64,000 nucleotides of DNA from DYRB01 sp963845265 (GCA_963845265.1 CAWJRN010000009.1:1-64000); one strand, 5' to 3'. Shown: positions 53,110 through 62,800, counted from the stretch's first letter. Numbers and translations are program-made. Notes: generated by a model from the letters alone, not told the origin.

Positions 53110-54378
53110 GTGAACCTTGAGTCCGGCAACAACGAGGCGGACAGCGACCCCGTGGTTTCCGCCGATCAAACCAACCCGTCTACGCGCTTGGCGGAGCTCG
53201 AACAACGTGTCAGCGAGGTTTTGCTCGCCCTGCGCCGGGAGGCGTCCGGCGGTGACATCCCGCCGGACGTGAAGACCTTGTGGGAAGACACGGTGCGCCG
53301 CTTCACCGGCAGCATCGACGTGCGTCTGGATATCCTGGAGGACGAACTCGGTGGTCTCCAGGACGAGTTGCGAGGGCTGCAGCAGCTGGCGCACGAAAAG
53401 GTCGAGGTTGCACAGGGTCGTATCCTGCGGCGCTTCGCGATCGGTCAGGTCATTCTCGGCGTGCTGATCGTCGCCCTGTTCCTGGCTCTCAGGTTCGGTT
53501 GGGGAGCGGATTCGCGCGCGGAAGCGCCTCAGGCCGCGTCTGCCGCCGCTCCTGTTCAGGCCGGTCGAATCGTCCCCGAAACGGGGTCGGCGTCCCTGCC
53601 TGTGCCGCCAGTTCCGGGGGACAGCCCGGCCGCAGAAACATCGGCCGAATTACCGCAGCTTCCGTCTCGGGCCCAGGACGGCATGGCCGTGGATGGTGAA
53701 GGGGACGGCACCCGGCCTCGAAACGGGGCACCCTTGCAGCGCTCGCCCGAGGTCACGACCCAGCAGGGGCCGGAAACCGAGCCAACCTCTTCAGACGATC
53801 AGGTGCCGCCGCGGGAGCAAGCACCGGACGCCGGCTCTCCGCCGGAGAGCATTCCGACGTCCGAAGTGCCAGACGAGGCCTCGGAAGCAGAGCCGGCGGC
53901 ATCCTCGCCAGAGGCCGACGGGCAGGGCTCGACCGTGTCCGCGAACGAGCCGCCCGCCATGCCCGGGGCGGCAAGGCAAGAGCAAGCCAAGGACGCGCCC
54001 CAGGAAGAGGCCACAGATCCGAATACGTCGCCGCTGGCGTCAGAGGAAGAAACGTCAACCCCCGATGCCCGGCCTGGCGTCGTGGTCCTGGAGAATGAGC
54101 GCTTCGCCATCCAGCTCATCAGCTTTCGCAGCGAGTCCAGCGTGCGACCCTTCGCCGAGCAGTACGGCATCGTCGATGACGCCCGCTACATGCTCTCGGA
54201 CAAAGCGGGGCAGACTTGGTATTCCGTTTTTCTCGGTAACTTCGCGACCAGGGAGGAAGGTAGGGCTGCGGTGGAGACCCTGTCGCCGGAGTTCCTGGAG
54301 TTGAAACCCTGGATTCGGTCGCTCTCAACCGGTACCAGCTTGGTTCCGGTCGGCCCATCCGCGGAGATCCAGCCATAG
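53110..54378 (+). CDS. SPOR-domain membrane protein
   Basis: A 422-residue protein. An N-terminal predicted coiled-coil cytoplasmic region (residues 25-105) precedes one membrane helix (FAIGQVILGVLIVALFLALR), a long Glu/Pro/Thr/Ser-rich periplasmic linker (about 140-310) and a C-terminal SPOR domain (FAIQLISFRSESSVRPFAEQ; WYSVFLGNFATREEGRAAVE), which binds denuded peptidoglycan at the septum. The start is a GTG at 53110. A cell-division or wall role is likely. Confidence 0.83.
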   Translation: MNLESGNNEADSDPVVSADQTNPSTRLAELEQRVSEVLLALRREASGGDIPPDVKTLWEDTVRRFTGSIDVRLDILEDELGGLQDELRGLQQLAHEKVEVAQGRILRRFAIGQVILGVLIVALFLALRFGWGADSRAEAPQAASAAAPVQAGRIVPETGSASLPVPPVPGDSPAAETSAELPQLPSRAQDGMAVDGEGDGTRPRNGAPLQRSPEVTTQQGPETEPTSSDDQVPPREQAPDAGSPPESIPTSEVPDEASEAEPAASSPEADGQGSTVSANEPPAMPGAARQEQAKDAPQEEATDPNTSPLASEEETSTPDARPGVVVLENERFAIQLISFRSESSVRPFAEQYGIVDDARYMLSDKAGQTWYSVFLGNFATREEGRAAVETLSPEFLELKPWIRSLSTGTSLVPVGPSAEIQP

Positions 54379-54801
54379 CGCCTCGGCCAGCGGCCTGCCT
54401 CGGCGGAAGCCTTCGGGCCGTCTGTCTACCCTTGGTGCACGGCGTCGATCTGGACACCCGGCGCAGCGGTGCCCGGTGCCCTAAACGAGAACCGGGCTAC
54501 CCGATGATCTGGCAGACGTCGGGCGTTCGGATCGGGGCAGCCTGATCGCGCTAGCCTTCGTCCCGAGTACGGGCTCCGTGGGGAGGGGCGGGCGGAGATA
54601 CGGCGGCCCCGGTTCCGACACTGGTCGCTCCAGCCATCCCCGCGGGGGATAGGAAATCCAAGCGACCCTGCCAGTTCAGGGTAGCCTGAGATGTAAGGCT
54701 AGCGAGGGCTGGAGGGGCGTTCAAGGCTCAATGGGGCTCAATGGGGCGTTCGCGGACCTCTCGGGGGTGGATAAGAGCGAGCTTGGGCGAGCTTTGGGAC
54801 G

Positions 54802-55200
54802 AGATTGCGAGGCCCAGCGGACAGGCCCGACGTTATGGGGTGGCGACGCCATCGATCGCAGGAGACGGCGGTTAGCGGGAGATGCGCTGGTCAAACTTGC
54901 AGCCGGGGTCCGGTTGGGCGATGAGGTCCCAGTCCGTCATCGGTTCGAGAGTATCGTCCCGGGCGGTGGCAGGGGCGCGCTGGAGTTGGGTGCAAGAACG
55001 CCGTGATAGCGATGGCGGTGCAACTTCGGTGGCGGGATCAGGGCGGCCAGATGATCGATCAGCGCCAGCGGCGTAAGGGACAGCGGCTTGGTGCCGTCGC
55101 GCTGGGGGCGGGGCAAGCGGTAGATGACCCGCTGCTCGTCGATCCGGTCGAGACGCTCGAGCGCCAACGGCGGGCGCGCACAGTAACGCAGCAGATCTTC
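54802..55200 (-). mobile_element. IS91-type transposase remnant, copy 3 (internally deleted)
   Basis: The minus strand reads LLRYCARPPLALERLDRIDE, then ALIPPPKLHRHRYHGVLAPN, typical of the transposase middle/C-terminal part, and is then joined by deletion to the terminal block that is shared with copies 1 and 2 (54802-54963). Confidence 0.75.
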
Positions 55201-55274
55201 GGCGACACCCTTATCCGCGTCTACCTTATCTGCGCTACTATCGCCCACGAAGCCCAAGACTGCCCAACACCATC

Positions 55275-56102
55275 ATGCGCCAGTACATTCGCTACGCCGT
55301 AGACATACCGATCGAGATCACCTTCAAGACCGGTGGTGTGGGCAAGACTGAGATGGTGACGAACGTAAGCATCGGTGGATTGTGCGTGACCATGCCCGAC
55401 TGCCCGGGTCTCGGCAGCCGGCTCCTGATCCGGATCCCCTATCTGCAGCCATCCTTCGAAACCAGCGTGGAAGTCGCCTGGTGCCTGCAGAAAGGCGACC
55501 AATACGATGTCGGTTTACGCCTGCTCGATCCGAACGACGCCTTCAAGGTACGTATGGTCGAACAGATCTGCCACATCGAGCATTACCGCAACGAGGTTCT
55601 CGCCATCGAAGGCCGGCAACTCACCACGAAAGAGGCCGCCATGGAATGGATAGGCAAGTATTCCTCCTGCTTCCCGAAGCTGGAGCATTGCCAGCCGAGT
55701 GTTCGCAGATTCATTCGCCACCCCACGGACATCCGCGTCGAAAGCACCCTGCTCGGCTCAGGCAGTATCTACGTCGCAGATGCCCACGACATCGGCTTGG
55801 GGGGCCTGCACCTGTCTTTGCCCGTCTGTGCCGAACCGGGCAGCGACATCGACATCAGGGTCGTATGCGTCGAGCCACCTTACCGGGCATCGGGGCGGGT
55901 GGCGTGGTGCAACCGCATGGACGACCGCTACGACGTGGGGATCGAGCTGACATGCTGGCAGGAGAAAGACTGGCTGAGGGTGATCGAACAGATCTGCGAG
56001 ATCGAGCGATACCGCCGAGAGATCCAGAAGGCACAGGCATGTCAGCTGAGCATCGAGCAAGCGGCCGAGCGGTGGTATGCGCAGCGGGTCGGGGCGTCTT
56101 AG
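55275..56102 (+). CDS. Twin PilZ-domain protein
   Basis: A 275-residue protein with two PilZ domains. Domain 1 (2-95) has RxxxR as RQYIR (2-6) and NVSIGG as the NxSxxG motif. Domain 2 (about 140-230) has RRFIR and DIGLGG, in which the Ser of DxSxxG is Gly. Each is followed by a short helical linker (KVRMVEQICHIEHYRNEVLA; RVIEQICEIERYRREIQKA) that is nearly duplicated, indicating internal duplication. PilZ domains bind c-di-GMP; the second may bind weakly. Confidence 0.88.
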   Translation: MRQYIRYAVDIPIEITFKTGGVGKTEMVTNVSIGGLCVTMPDCPGLGSRLLIRIPYLQPSFETSVEVAWCLQKGDQYDVGLRLLDPNDAFKVRMVEQICHIEHYRNEVLAIEGRQLTTKEAAMEWIGKYSSCFPKLEHCQPSVRRFIRHPTDIRVESTLLGSGSIYVADAHDIGLGGLHLSLPVCAEPGSDIDIRVVCVEPPYRASGRVAWCNRMDDRYDVGIELTCWQEKDWLRVIEQICEIERYRREIQKAQACQLSIEQAAERWYAQRVGAS

Positions 56103-56383
56103 CCCAATGCGCCCAGCCGAGGTCCAGAGGTCGATCACCCGACGGGCTCGAACACCCACTCGACGGCTACCAGATCTGCCTCGCCCCTTGGGTTGGGTCC
56201 GCAGCCATGCCGCCAGATACGCGCGTTCAGACCGTCCACACGCCGTATGCCAGCGAACCTTTTCCTGCGCACGGTCAGCTGCGGTCCTCGGCGCGGAACC
56301 GCGATGGTTGCAGGCCACCTTTAGGCCGTGGCAAGCGGGGTGACCAACCGTCCCGTTCCTCGACGCCACCCGGGGGAATCGGA

Positions 56384-56651
56384 TGCAAATAATATCGGTG
56401 GCACACCCTGAGGAACTGGAGCACGTGGCGGCGTACCTGCTCGCAGAGCGCAGCAATCTCTTCTGGCGTCAGTGATGAGGCTTGTCGGAACTGGACCCCA
56501 CCGGCTTCGAGCGGCTCGAACACCACGTCGAGGATGCAGCAGTGGTATTGCAACGGCGGTTGAGCGCCGCCCCGAAGCGCGCCCGCGGCAAGGCCTCCGG
56601 ACTGCGCTGGCGCAGATGTGCCTCGACCACGTGCAGGAGGGTGTGCAGCAC
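56384..56651 (-). mobile_element. IS91-type transposase internal fragment, copy 4
   Basis: The minus strand encodes LLHVVEAHLRQRSPEALPRA, then after a frame change YHCCILDVVFEPLEAGGVQF and ALCEQVRRHVLQF. These match the central catalytic part of the same transposase family, including the H-x-H-like H-x-C region. Frameshifted, no ends found. Confidence 0.65.
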
Positions 56652-56711
56652 GGCGCCAGCCGCTGACCCGGGAGGGGCAGGAGCCGTCCTGGACGGGTTC
56701 GCCGAGGGCCG

Positions 56712-58307
56712 CTAGGCGGCCGCGTCCTGGCTTTGCAGGTAGTCTTCGTAGTTGCCCCGGAAGTTGACCACGCCCTGGGGCGTCAGCTCGATGATGCGGT
56801 TCGCCAGGGAGGAGACGAACTCCCGGTCGTGACTGACGAAGATCAGGGTGCCCGGGTAACCCTCCAGCGCGGTGTTGAGCGACTCGATGGATTCCATGTC
56901 CAGGTGGTTGGTGGGTTCGTCCATCAGCATGATGTTGGGCTTTTGCAGCATCAGTTTGCCGAACAGCATGCGGCCTTGCTCGCCGCCGGAGATGACCTTT
57001 ACGGGCTTTTTGATCTCGTCCTGGGAGAACAGCAGGCGTCCCAGGGTGCCGCGGATGACCTGTTCGTCGTCGCCCGGCTGTTTCCAATGGTCCATCCAGT
57101 CGTAGACGCTGGTGTCGGAGGCGAAGTCGGCCGCATGGTCCTGGGCGAAGTAACCCAGGGCGCCGTTCTCGGACCACTTGATTACGCCGGCGTCTGGGCT
57201 CAGGTCCCCAGCGAGGCAGCGCAGCAGGGTGGTCTTGCCGATGCCGTTGGGGCCGATGATGGCGACCCGCTCGCCGACTTCAACCGTGAGGTCGAGGCCG
57301 CTGAACAAGGGCGTGGCGTCGTAGCCCTTGGCCAGGCCCTTCACCTCCAGGGCCAGGCGATAGAGCTTTTTGTCCTGGGCGAAACGGATGAAGGGGTTGA
57401 CCCGGCTCGACGGCTTGATGTCCTCCAGTTTGATCTTCTCCAACTGGCGCTGGCGCGAGGTGGCCTGCCTGGCCTTGGAGGCATTGGCGGAGAAGCGGCT
57501 GACGAAGGTCTGTAGCTCGGCGATCTGGGCCTTTTTCTTCGCATTGTCCGCATACATGCGGGTGCGCGCCTGGCTGGCAGCGGTCATGTACTCGTCGTAG
57601 TTGCCTGGGTAGACGCGTAGTTCCCCGTAGTCCAGGTCGGCCATGTGGGTGCAGACGCTGTTCAGGAAGTGGCGGTCGTGGGAGATGATGATCATGGTGC
57701 TGTCGCGCCCGTTCAGCACCTCTTCCAACCAGCGGATGCTGTTGATGTCGAGGTTATTGGTGGGCTCATCCAGCAGCATGATGTCCGGGTCGGCAAACAG
57801 CGCCTGGGCGAGGAGCACCCGCAACTTCCAGCCCGGCGCGATGGCGCTCATCAGACCGTTGTGCTGCTCTAGTGGGATGTCCAGGCCGAGTAGCAGCTCG
57901 CCGGCCCGTGCCTCGGCGGTGTAGCCATCCAACTCGGCGTAGTGGACCTCCAGGTGTGCCACCTCCATGCCCTCTTCCTCGCTCATCTCCGGCAGGGCGT
58001 AGATGCGGTCGCGCTCCTGCTTGGTCTGCCACAGGGTGTCGTGGCCCATGATGACGGTATCCAGCACCGTGTGGGTCTCGAAGGCGAACTGATCCTGGCG
58101 CAGCTTGCCGAGGCGCAGGCCGGGCTCCACCGAGACGTTGCCCGAGGTGGGCTCCAGATCGCCTCCCAGGATCTTCATCAGGGTGGATTTGCCACAGCCG
58201 TTGGCGCCGATCAGGCCGTAGCGATTGCCGCTGCCGAACTTGGCGGAGACGTTTTCGAACAACGGCTTGCCGCCGAACTGCATGGTGATGTTGGCTGTGG
58301 AGATCAA
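56712..58307 (-). CDS. ybiT: ABC-F ribosome-associated ATPase YbiT
   Basis: A 531-residue ABC-F protein with two ATPase cassettes (GANGCGKST and GPNGIGKTT), signatures (APGWKLRVLLAQALFADPDI and ISGGEQGRMLFGKLMLQKPN) and a linker (RFSANASKARQATSRQRQLE). It is closely similar to E. coli YbiT along its length. It has no membrane domain. ABC-F proteins act on the ribosome E site to rescue stalled translation. The start is TTG 58307 (ISTANITMQFGGKP); ATG 58373 would add non-homologous residues. Confidence 0.93.
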   Translation of the reverse strand: MISTANITMQFGGKPLFENVSAKFGSGNRYGLIGANGCGKSTLMKILGGDLEPTSGNVSVEPGLRLGKLRQDQFAFETHTVLDTVIMGHDTLWQTKQERDRIYALPEMSEEEGMEVAHLEVHYAELDGYTAEARAGELLLGLDIPLEQHNGLMSAIAPGWKLRVLLAQALFADPDIMLLDEPTNNLDINSIRWLEEVLNGRDSTMIIISHDRHFLNSVCTHMADLDYGELRVYPGNYDEYMTAASQARTRMYADNAKKKAQIAELQTFVSRFSANASKARQATSRQRQLEKIKLEDIKPSSRVNPFIRFAQDKKLYRLALEVKGLAKGYDATPLFSGLDLTVEVGERVAIIGPNGIGKTTLLRCLAGDLSPDAGVIKWSENGALGYFAQDHAADFASDTSVYDWMDHWKQPGDDEQVIRGTLGRLLFSQDEIKKPVKVISGGEQGRMLFGKLMLQKPNIMLMDEPTNHLDMESIESLNTALEGYPGTLIFVSHDREFVSSLANRIIELTPQGVVNFRGNYEDYLQSQDAAA

Positions 58308-58365
58308 GGCAGGGTCTCGCAAAAGGCAGGAGATGGGGAGAGGTTCGCCAGCGATCGGCGGACCA

Positions 58366-58397
58366 AAAAGCAAAAAGCCCCGCCGTGTGGCGGGGCT
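58366..58397 (-). terminator. Terminator of the cold-shock gene
   Basis: On the minus strand, a stem AGCCCCGCC/GGCGGGGCT with a 4-base loop is followed by TTTTTGCTTTTTGG. It separates the cold-shock gene from ybiT. A second palindrome, CCAGGCGCTAGGCGCCTGG, lies at 58404-58422. Confidence 0.9.
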
Positions 58398-58446
58398 TAT
58401 TTACCAGGCGCTAGGCGCCTGGGCCCAGCTTACCGGGCGCCCAATC

Positions 58447-58650
58447 TTATTGGGGTACGACCTTGGTCGCGCTCGGGCCCTTTTGGCCCTGCTCGACTTC
58501 GTAGGAGACGCTTTGTCCCTCGGCCAGTGACTTGAAGCCGGAGCCTTGGACTGCGCTGTGATGGACGAAGACGTCCTTGGTGCCGTCGGAAGGGGCGATG
58601 AAGCCAAAGCCCTTTTCGTCACTGAACCACTTTACTGTACCTGTAGCCAT
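58447..58650 (-). CDS. CspA-family cold-shock protein
   Basis: A 67-residue OB-fold RNA/DNA chaperone with RNP1 KGFGFIAP and RNP2 DVFVHHSAV. It melts RNA structure and is used in cold adaptation or as a housekeeping RNA chaperone. An AGAGGT ribosome site precedes the ATG. A leader of about 150 bases with AT-rich sequence (58651-58800) is typical for such genes. Confidence 0.96.
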   Translation of the reverse strand: MATGTVKWFSDEKGFGFIAPSDGTKDVFVHHSAVQGSGFKSLAEGQSVSYEVEQGQKGPSATKVVPQ

Positions 58651-58840
58651 TACGGTTACCTCTGGATGAAATTGAACGGGTGTATATGCAGACGACTGTT
58701 AAGAGATGACGGAAGAATCTGCCACGCACCGCGGAGAGAGGTACTACCGAAACACTACAAGAAAACACTGCACTGGGGGGATTATGCCGAGTACCTGACA
58801 TGATGGCAAGGTTTAATTCCTTGCATGAGCGGTAGAGCGG

Positions 58841-59221
58841 CTATTTCTTCTTGCTGGGTGCGTAGGTGCGAGCACTCTTGCCGATCGCGCTGCGGGAATT
58901 GACGAGCTCCGCGCAGCCGGTCGCATACTCGGTGACCTCGTCCAGCGTGCCGCGGTGGAGGCCGGTGATTTGGGAGCGCCCGCTCGAAAGGACATAGCGA
59001 AACCAATTTTCGCCTTGGCCGCCCTCTGGCGAGCTGGTCTTCTCCACTGTTGCCACCTGATATTGGTTGATTCTTCGAACGCTTGGCACCTCGTCATCAC
59101 GGGGTTGCACGATGGCGTCGGCACCTTCCTTTGCGACCGATTGAGGGGACGACTCAGGGGGCAGGTGGCTGATGTCGCTGCTCGCCATCTGAGCCGCCGG
59201 TGGAGTTGTCGTTTTGTCCAT
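58841..59221 (-). CDS. Hypothetical protein, 126 residues
   Basis: A 126-residue protein (from ATG 59221, GGTGGA just upstream). The first half is low-complexity Pro/Ser/Glu-rich; the second half looks folded (NWFRYVLSSGRSQITGLHRG; EVTEYATGCAELVNSR). No recognised family. A plain cytoplasmic protein without signal. Confidence 0.6.
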   Translation of the reverse strand: MDKTTTPPAAQMASSDISHLPPESSPQSVAKEGADAIVQPRDDEVPSVRRINQYQVATVEKTSSPEGGQGENWFRYVLSSGRSQITGLHRGTLDEVTEYATGCAELVNSRSAIGKSARTYAPSKKK

Positions 59222-59386
59222 AGAATCCACCGTTTTTGCTTTGAAGGGGAAGGCCGCAAGAAGCGGCCTAGGGGACCAGATATCGAGATGTTCGGCGCAA
59301 AATGCGCACAATTTGCCACGTCAGTGCCCTCATGTTGGGGCAGTTACGGGAAATAACACCCGTGAGGGACCTGTTGTCGGTGTGAC

Positions 59387-60451
59387 TCAGCCAATCAGGG
59401 CCACCGACTTGATCTGAACCCACACCCTCAGGCCAGGGGCCAGGGCCAGGGCGGCAGCGGAGCGGCTGGTGAGTCGCGCCAGCACGGGCACGCCACCGAC
59501 CGAGAGCCTGACCAGGCGCAGGGCCGGGTGGGCGTCGTCGCCTAGGGCGACCACCTCCGCTGGCAAGGTGTTCTGGATGCTGGTACCGCCGATGCGTTCG
59601 TGGGCGATGCTCACGTCCCGGGCCAGGATGCGTACCCGCACCGGCTCGCCCAGGGGCAGGCCCTTGTCTCGCACCCAGAGCCCGCCGCCCGGGAAGTCCA
59701 CCCGCGCCAGGTGCCACTGGGCGTCGCGCTCGGCCACCACCCCATCGAGGACCACGCCCGCGTCCTCCCCCAGGCGTATCGGTAGATCGAGCCGTGCAAG
59801 GATCTCGGTCAGCGGGCCTGCGCCCAGTACCCGCCCCGCTTCCAGTACCACCAGGTGGTCCGCGAGGCGTGCCACCTCGTCCTGGGCATGGCTCACGTAG
59901 AGCAGTGGGACCTGCAACTGGCCATGGAGTTGCTCCAGGTAGGGCAGGATCTCCTCCTTGCGGGCCTGGTCCAGGGCCGCCAGGGGTTCGTCCATGAGCA
60001 GGATGCGCGGTCGCGACAGCAGCGCCCGGGCGATGGCGACTCGTTGACGCTCGCCGCCGGACAGTCGCGCCGGGCGGCGGTCGAGCAGGCCTTCGATACC
60101 CAGTAGGTCGCAAATGCCGGCGAAGCCGGTGGGGTCGGTCTCCTTGCTGCGGCGCTGGGCGTAGTCCAGGTTGGCGCGCACGCTGAGGTGCTCGAACAGG
60201 CTCGCCTCCTGGAAGACGTAGCCGATGGGCCGCCGATGGGTGGGCAGGAAGGTGCGCTCGTCCTGCCAGACCTCGCCAGAGACGATCAGGCGCCCGCCCG
60301 GGACCCGCTCCAGCCCGGCGATGGCCCGCAGCAGGGTCGTCTTGCCCGATCCGGAGCGACCGAACAGGGCGGTGATGCCCTGGCTGGGCAGGCTCAGGTC
60401 TACATCCAGGGCGAAGCCGGGGTGGAACAGCCGGAAGCGCGCCTCGATCAT
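59387..60451 (-). CDS. modC: Molybdate ABC transporter ATPase ModC
   Basis: A 354-residue ATPase with Walker A GRSGSGKTT, signature LSGGERQRVAIARALL, Walker B ILLMDEPLAALD and a C-terminal MOP domain (TSIQNTLPAEVVALGDDAHP; LTSRSAAALALAPGLRVWVQ) that binds molybdate. It drives molybdate import with ModB and ModA. ATG 60451 overlaps the modB stop by 4 bases. The longer start at 60535 lies inside modB. Confidence 0.95.
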   Translation of the reverse strand: MIEARFRLFHPGFALDVDLSLPSQGITALFGRSGSGKTTLLRAIAGLERVPGGRLIVSGEVWQDERTFLPTHRRPIGYVFQEASLFEHLSVRANLDYAQRRSKETDPTGFAGICDLLGIEGLLDRRPARLSGGERQRVAIARALLSRPRILLMDEPLAALDQARKEEILPYLEQLHGQLQVPLLYVSHAQDEVARLADHLVVLEAGRVLGAGPLTEILARLDLPIRLGEDAGVVLDGVVAERDAQWHLARVDFPGGGLWVRDKGLPLGEPVRVRILARDVSIAHERIGGTSIQNTLPAEVVALGDDAHPALRLVRLSVGGVPVLARLTSRSAAALALAPGLRVWVQIKSVALIG

Positions 60452-61125
60452 CGCCGTTTCCGCCCGGTGGGGTTGAGGGTGTAGAGGGCCAGCAGGACGA
60501 GGAAGGCGAAGACCAGCATCCCCCCGGCCAGCCAATGGGCCTGACTGTATTCCAGGGCCTCCACATGATCGTAGATCTGCACCGAGACCACCCGGGTCGC
60601 CCCCGGGATATTGCCGCCGATCATGAGTACGACCCCGAACTCACCTACGGTGTGGGCGAAGCCCAGGATCGCCGCGGTCAGGAATCCGGGTCGGGCCAGG
60701 GGCACGGCGACGCTGAAGAAGGCGTCCAGGGGTGCAGCCCGCAGGGTCGCCGCGACCTCCATGGGCCGCTCGCCCATGGCCTCGAAGGCGTTCTGGATGG
60801 GCTGTACCACGAAGGGCATGGAGTAGAGCACGGATGCCACCACGAGGCCCGAGAAGGTAAAGGGCAGCAGCCCGATGCCCGCCCATTGGGTGAACTGACC
60901 CACGGGGCCGTTCGGCCCCATGAGTACCAGCAGATAGAAGCCGATCACCGTGGGCGGCAGCACGATGGGCATGGCGACCAGGGCCCCCACCGGCCCCTTC
61001 CACCAGGACCTGGTACGCGCTAACCACCAGGCGATGGGGGTACCGATCAGGAGCAACAGTAGGGTCGTCACCGTTGCAAGCTTGAGGGTGAGCCAGATGG
61101 CAGCCAGGTCGGCGAGGTTGGGCAT
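60448..61125 (-). CDS. modB: Molybdate ABC transporter permease ModB
   Basis: A 225-residue permease with about five helices and the EAA loop (AATLRAAPLDAFFSVAVPLA-type: EVAATLRAAPLDAFF, followed by GFAHTVGEFGVVLMIGGNIP), diagnostic for ModB/CysU-type permeases. Middle gene of modA-modB-modC; starts 5 bases after modA stops. Confidence 0.95.
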   Translation of the reverse strand: MPNLADLAAIWLTLKLATVTTLLLLLIGTPIAWWLARTRSWWKGPVGALVAMPIVLPPTVIGFYLLVLMGPNGPVGQFTQWAGIGLLPFTFSGLVVASVLYSMPFVVQPIQNAFEAMGERPMEVAATLRAAPLDAFFSVAVPLARPGFLTAAILGFAHTVGEFGVVLMIGGNIPGATRVVSVQIYDHVEALEYSQAHWLAGGMLVFAFLVLLALYTLNPTGRKRR

Positions 61126-61130
61126 GGGTG

Positions 61131-61880
61131 CTAGGGCTGGGAGTAGCCGAAGGAGGCGATCACCGCACGCGCCTGCTCGCCCTTGAGATAGGCCAGCCAG
61201 GCGTGCGCCGCCGGGTTGGCCTTTCCGCGATCCAGCAGCACCGCGTCCTGGCGGATCGGCGGGTAGAGGTCGGCCGGCACCACCCAGGCCGAACCGGTGT
61301 CGATCCTTCCGTCCTGCATGACCTGGGATAGAGCCACGAAGCCCAGTTCCGCATTGCCGCTGGCGACGAACTGGTGGGTTTGACCGATGTTCTCCCCCTG
61401 GACCAGTTTTGGCGCCAGGGCCTCGCTCAGCCCGAGGGCCGCGATGACCGTCGCCGCTGCCGTGCCGTAGGGGGCGAGCTTGGGGTTGGCGATGGCAAGG
61501 TGGCGGAAGTCATCGCGGTACAGGACCCTGCCCTGATCGTCCACATAACCGGGCGCCGCGGACCAGAGCGCCAGGCTCCCGACGGCATAGGTGAAGCGGC
61601 TATTGGCCGCCGCCGCGCCCTCGTCGGCCAGCTTGGCGGGGGTGGTCGCGTCGGCGGAGAGCAGGACCTCGAAGGGGGCCCCGTGCTTGATCTGGGCGTA
61701 GAGCTTGCCGGTCCCGCCGAAGATGAGCAGGGCTTGGTGCCCGGTGTCTGTCGCGAACGCCTCGGCAATCTGCTTCGCCGGGGCGGCGAAATTGGCGGCA
61801 ACGGCCACCTGGACCTGTTCGGCACGGGCGGTGCTGATCAGGGTCAGGGCGACGAGGGCAAGGGTGGAGCTGGGGGGCAT
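61131..61880 (-). CDS. modA: Molybdate-binding periplasmic protein ModA
   Basis: A 249-residue binding protein with a signal peptide (MPPSSTLALVALTLISTARA). The mature part has VAVAANFAAPAKQIAEAF, SADATTPAKLADEGAAA and ends with YLKGEQARAVIASFGY, typical of ModA. Start 61880 avoids a 50-residue upstream extension lacking signal features. In the leader, ATGCCC/GGGCAT (61947-61966) and GTCGT/ACGAC pairs could be operators, but no ModE box or Moco riboswitch is recognised. Confidence 0.94.
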   Translation of the reverse strand: MPPSSTLALVALTLISTARAEQVQVAVAANFAAPAKQIAEAFATDTGHQALLIFGGTGKLYAQIKHGAPFEVLLSADATTPAKLADEGAAAANSRFTYAVGSLALWSAAPGYVDDQGRVLYRDDFRHLAIANPKLAPYGTAAATVIAALGLSEALAPKLVQGENIGQTHQFVASGNAELGFVALSQVMQDGRIDTGSAWVVPADLYPPIRQDAVLLDRGKANPAAHAWLAYLKGEQARAVIASFGYSQP

Positions 61881-62026
61881 GACCAAGACGTCTCCGCGTG
61901 CGGCAGCGGCCAGATTGGGGGGTTGTCGTGGCGGCTTTACGACGAGATGCCCATCCAAAGGGGCATGGGGTGTGACTGAGCAAATACCGGACCAGTCATA
62001 AACGCGGGCCAGGTCCTGACCTTCGG

Positions 62027-62425
62027 TCAATCGGCCATCCCCTGGACCTTCAGGAAGGTAGCCAGGGAATAGTCCAAGGTGCGTGTGTGGTTGGCAAACC
62101 AGTCGGGCACCCGGTCCTCGATGTAGGCGCGGGCGAAGAAGGTCCTACCGGCGGCTAGGCGCTCGGCAAAGCGCTCCATCTCGCCGAGGACTCGCCCGTG
62201 TTCGGCAAGGTGCTCGCCGCGCCCGGGGAAGTTGGTGCGGCGCATCAGGTCCTCTTCGGCGGCGAAATGGGCGCGGGTGTGGGCCAGCAGTTCGGGGAAG
62301 ACGGTGGCAAATTCGTCCTGATCCGCTGCCCCCAGGCGGTTGACCAGGGCCGCGAACTCCGCATGGATGGCGTCCATGTGTGCGACGCTCAGGTGGAGGT
62401 AGTCGTCTTTTTCAATCAGGGGCAT
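62027..62425 (-). CDS. Bacteriohemerythrin
   Basis: A 132-residue diiron protein. Ligands are seen in MDAIHAEFAALV, HTRAHFAAEEDLM (HxxxE), HLAEHGRVL and WFANHTRTLD, so the oxygen-binding site appears complete. Single-domain hemerythrins bind O2 or act in oxygen sensing/storage. Start 62425 (MPLIEKDDY); the ATG 12 codons upstream is less family-like. Confidence 0.92.
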   Translation of the reverse strand: MPLIEKDDYLHLSVAHMDAIHAEFAALVNRLGAADQDEFATVFPELLAHTRAHFAAEEDLMRRTNFPGRGEHLAEHGRVLGEMERFAERLAAGRTFFARAYIEDRVPDWFANHTRTLDYSLATFLKVQGMAD

Positions 62426-62800
62426 GTAGCTGCGCCTCCGCGTCGCGCCAGCGGCCGCCATGGGTGGCGGACGTGCCCGGGGATGCAGAACCCATCCTCG
62501 GCAAGCGAGACCCCGGGGCGGTGCCTGGGCATGCCCTGACGGGTCGGTAACCGGCCTCGTGGGCCGACGTGTTTGGTTCTTCGTATGGGTTGTGTTGGCC
62601 GGCGGCTATCGGTGGTCCCTGATACCGGTTGCCGTCCATTCAATGCCCTTGGGCTGACAGCTGCGCAGCGGCTTGGCGGTCGGCTCCGGGGCAGTCGCCG
62701 GTCTGCGAAACAGGAGCATATACGATGTCGGGAAATACCATGCGATCTGTGTCGCGATTCAGGCACCGATCGATGCAGACCCGCCATCGGCGGTGTCGCC
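62426..62800. other. Spacer between hemerythrin and beta-glucosidase genes
   Basis: No gene or clear repeat is visible in these 375 bases. It should contain the hemerythrin promoter (minus strand), but nothing diagnostic stands out. Confidence 0.4.

Noticed and set aside
61881..62026. Possible molybdenum-cofactor riboswitch or ModE operator upstream of modA
   Set aside because: Only short inverted pairs are present; neither the riboswitch core nor a recognisable ModE box is visible.
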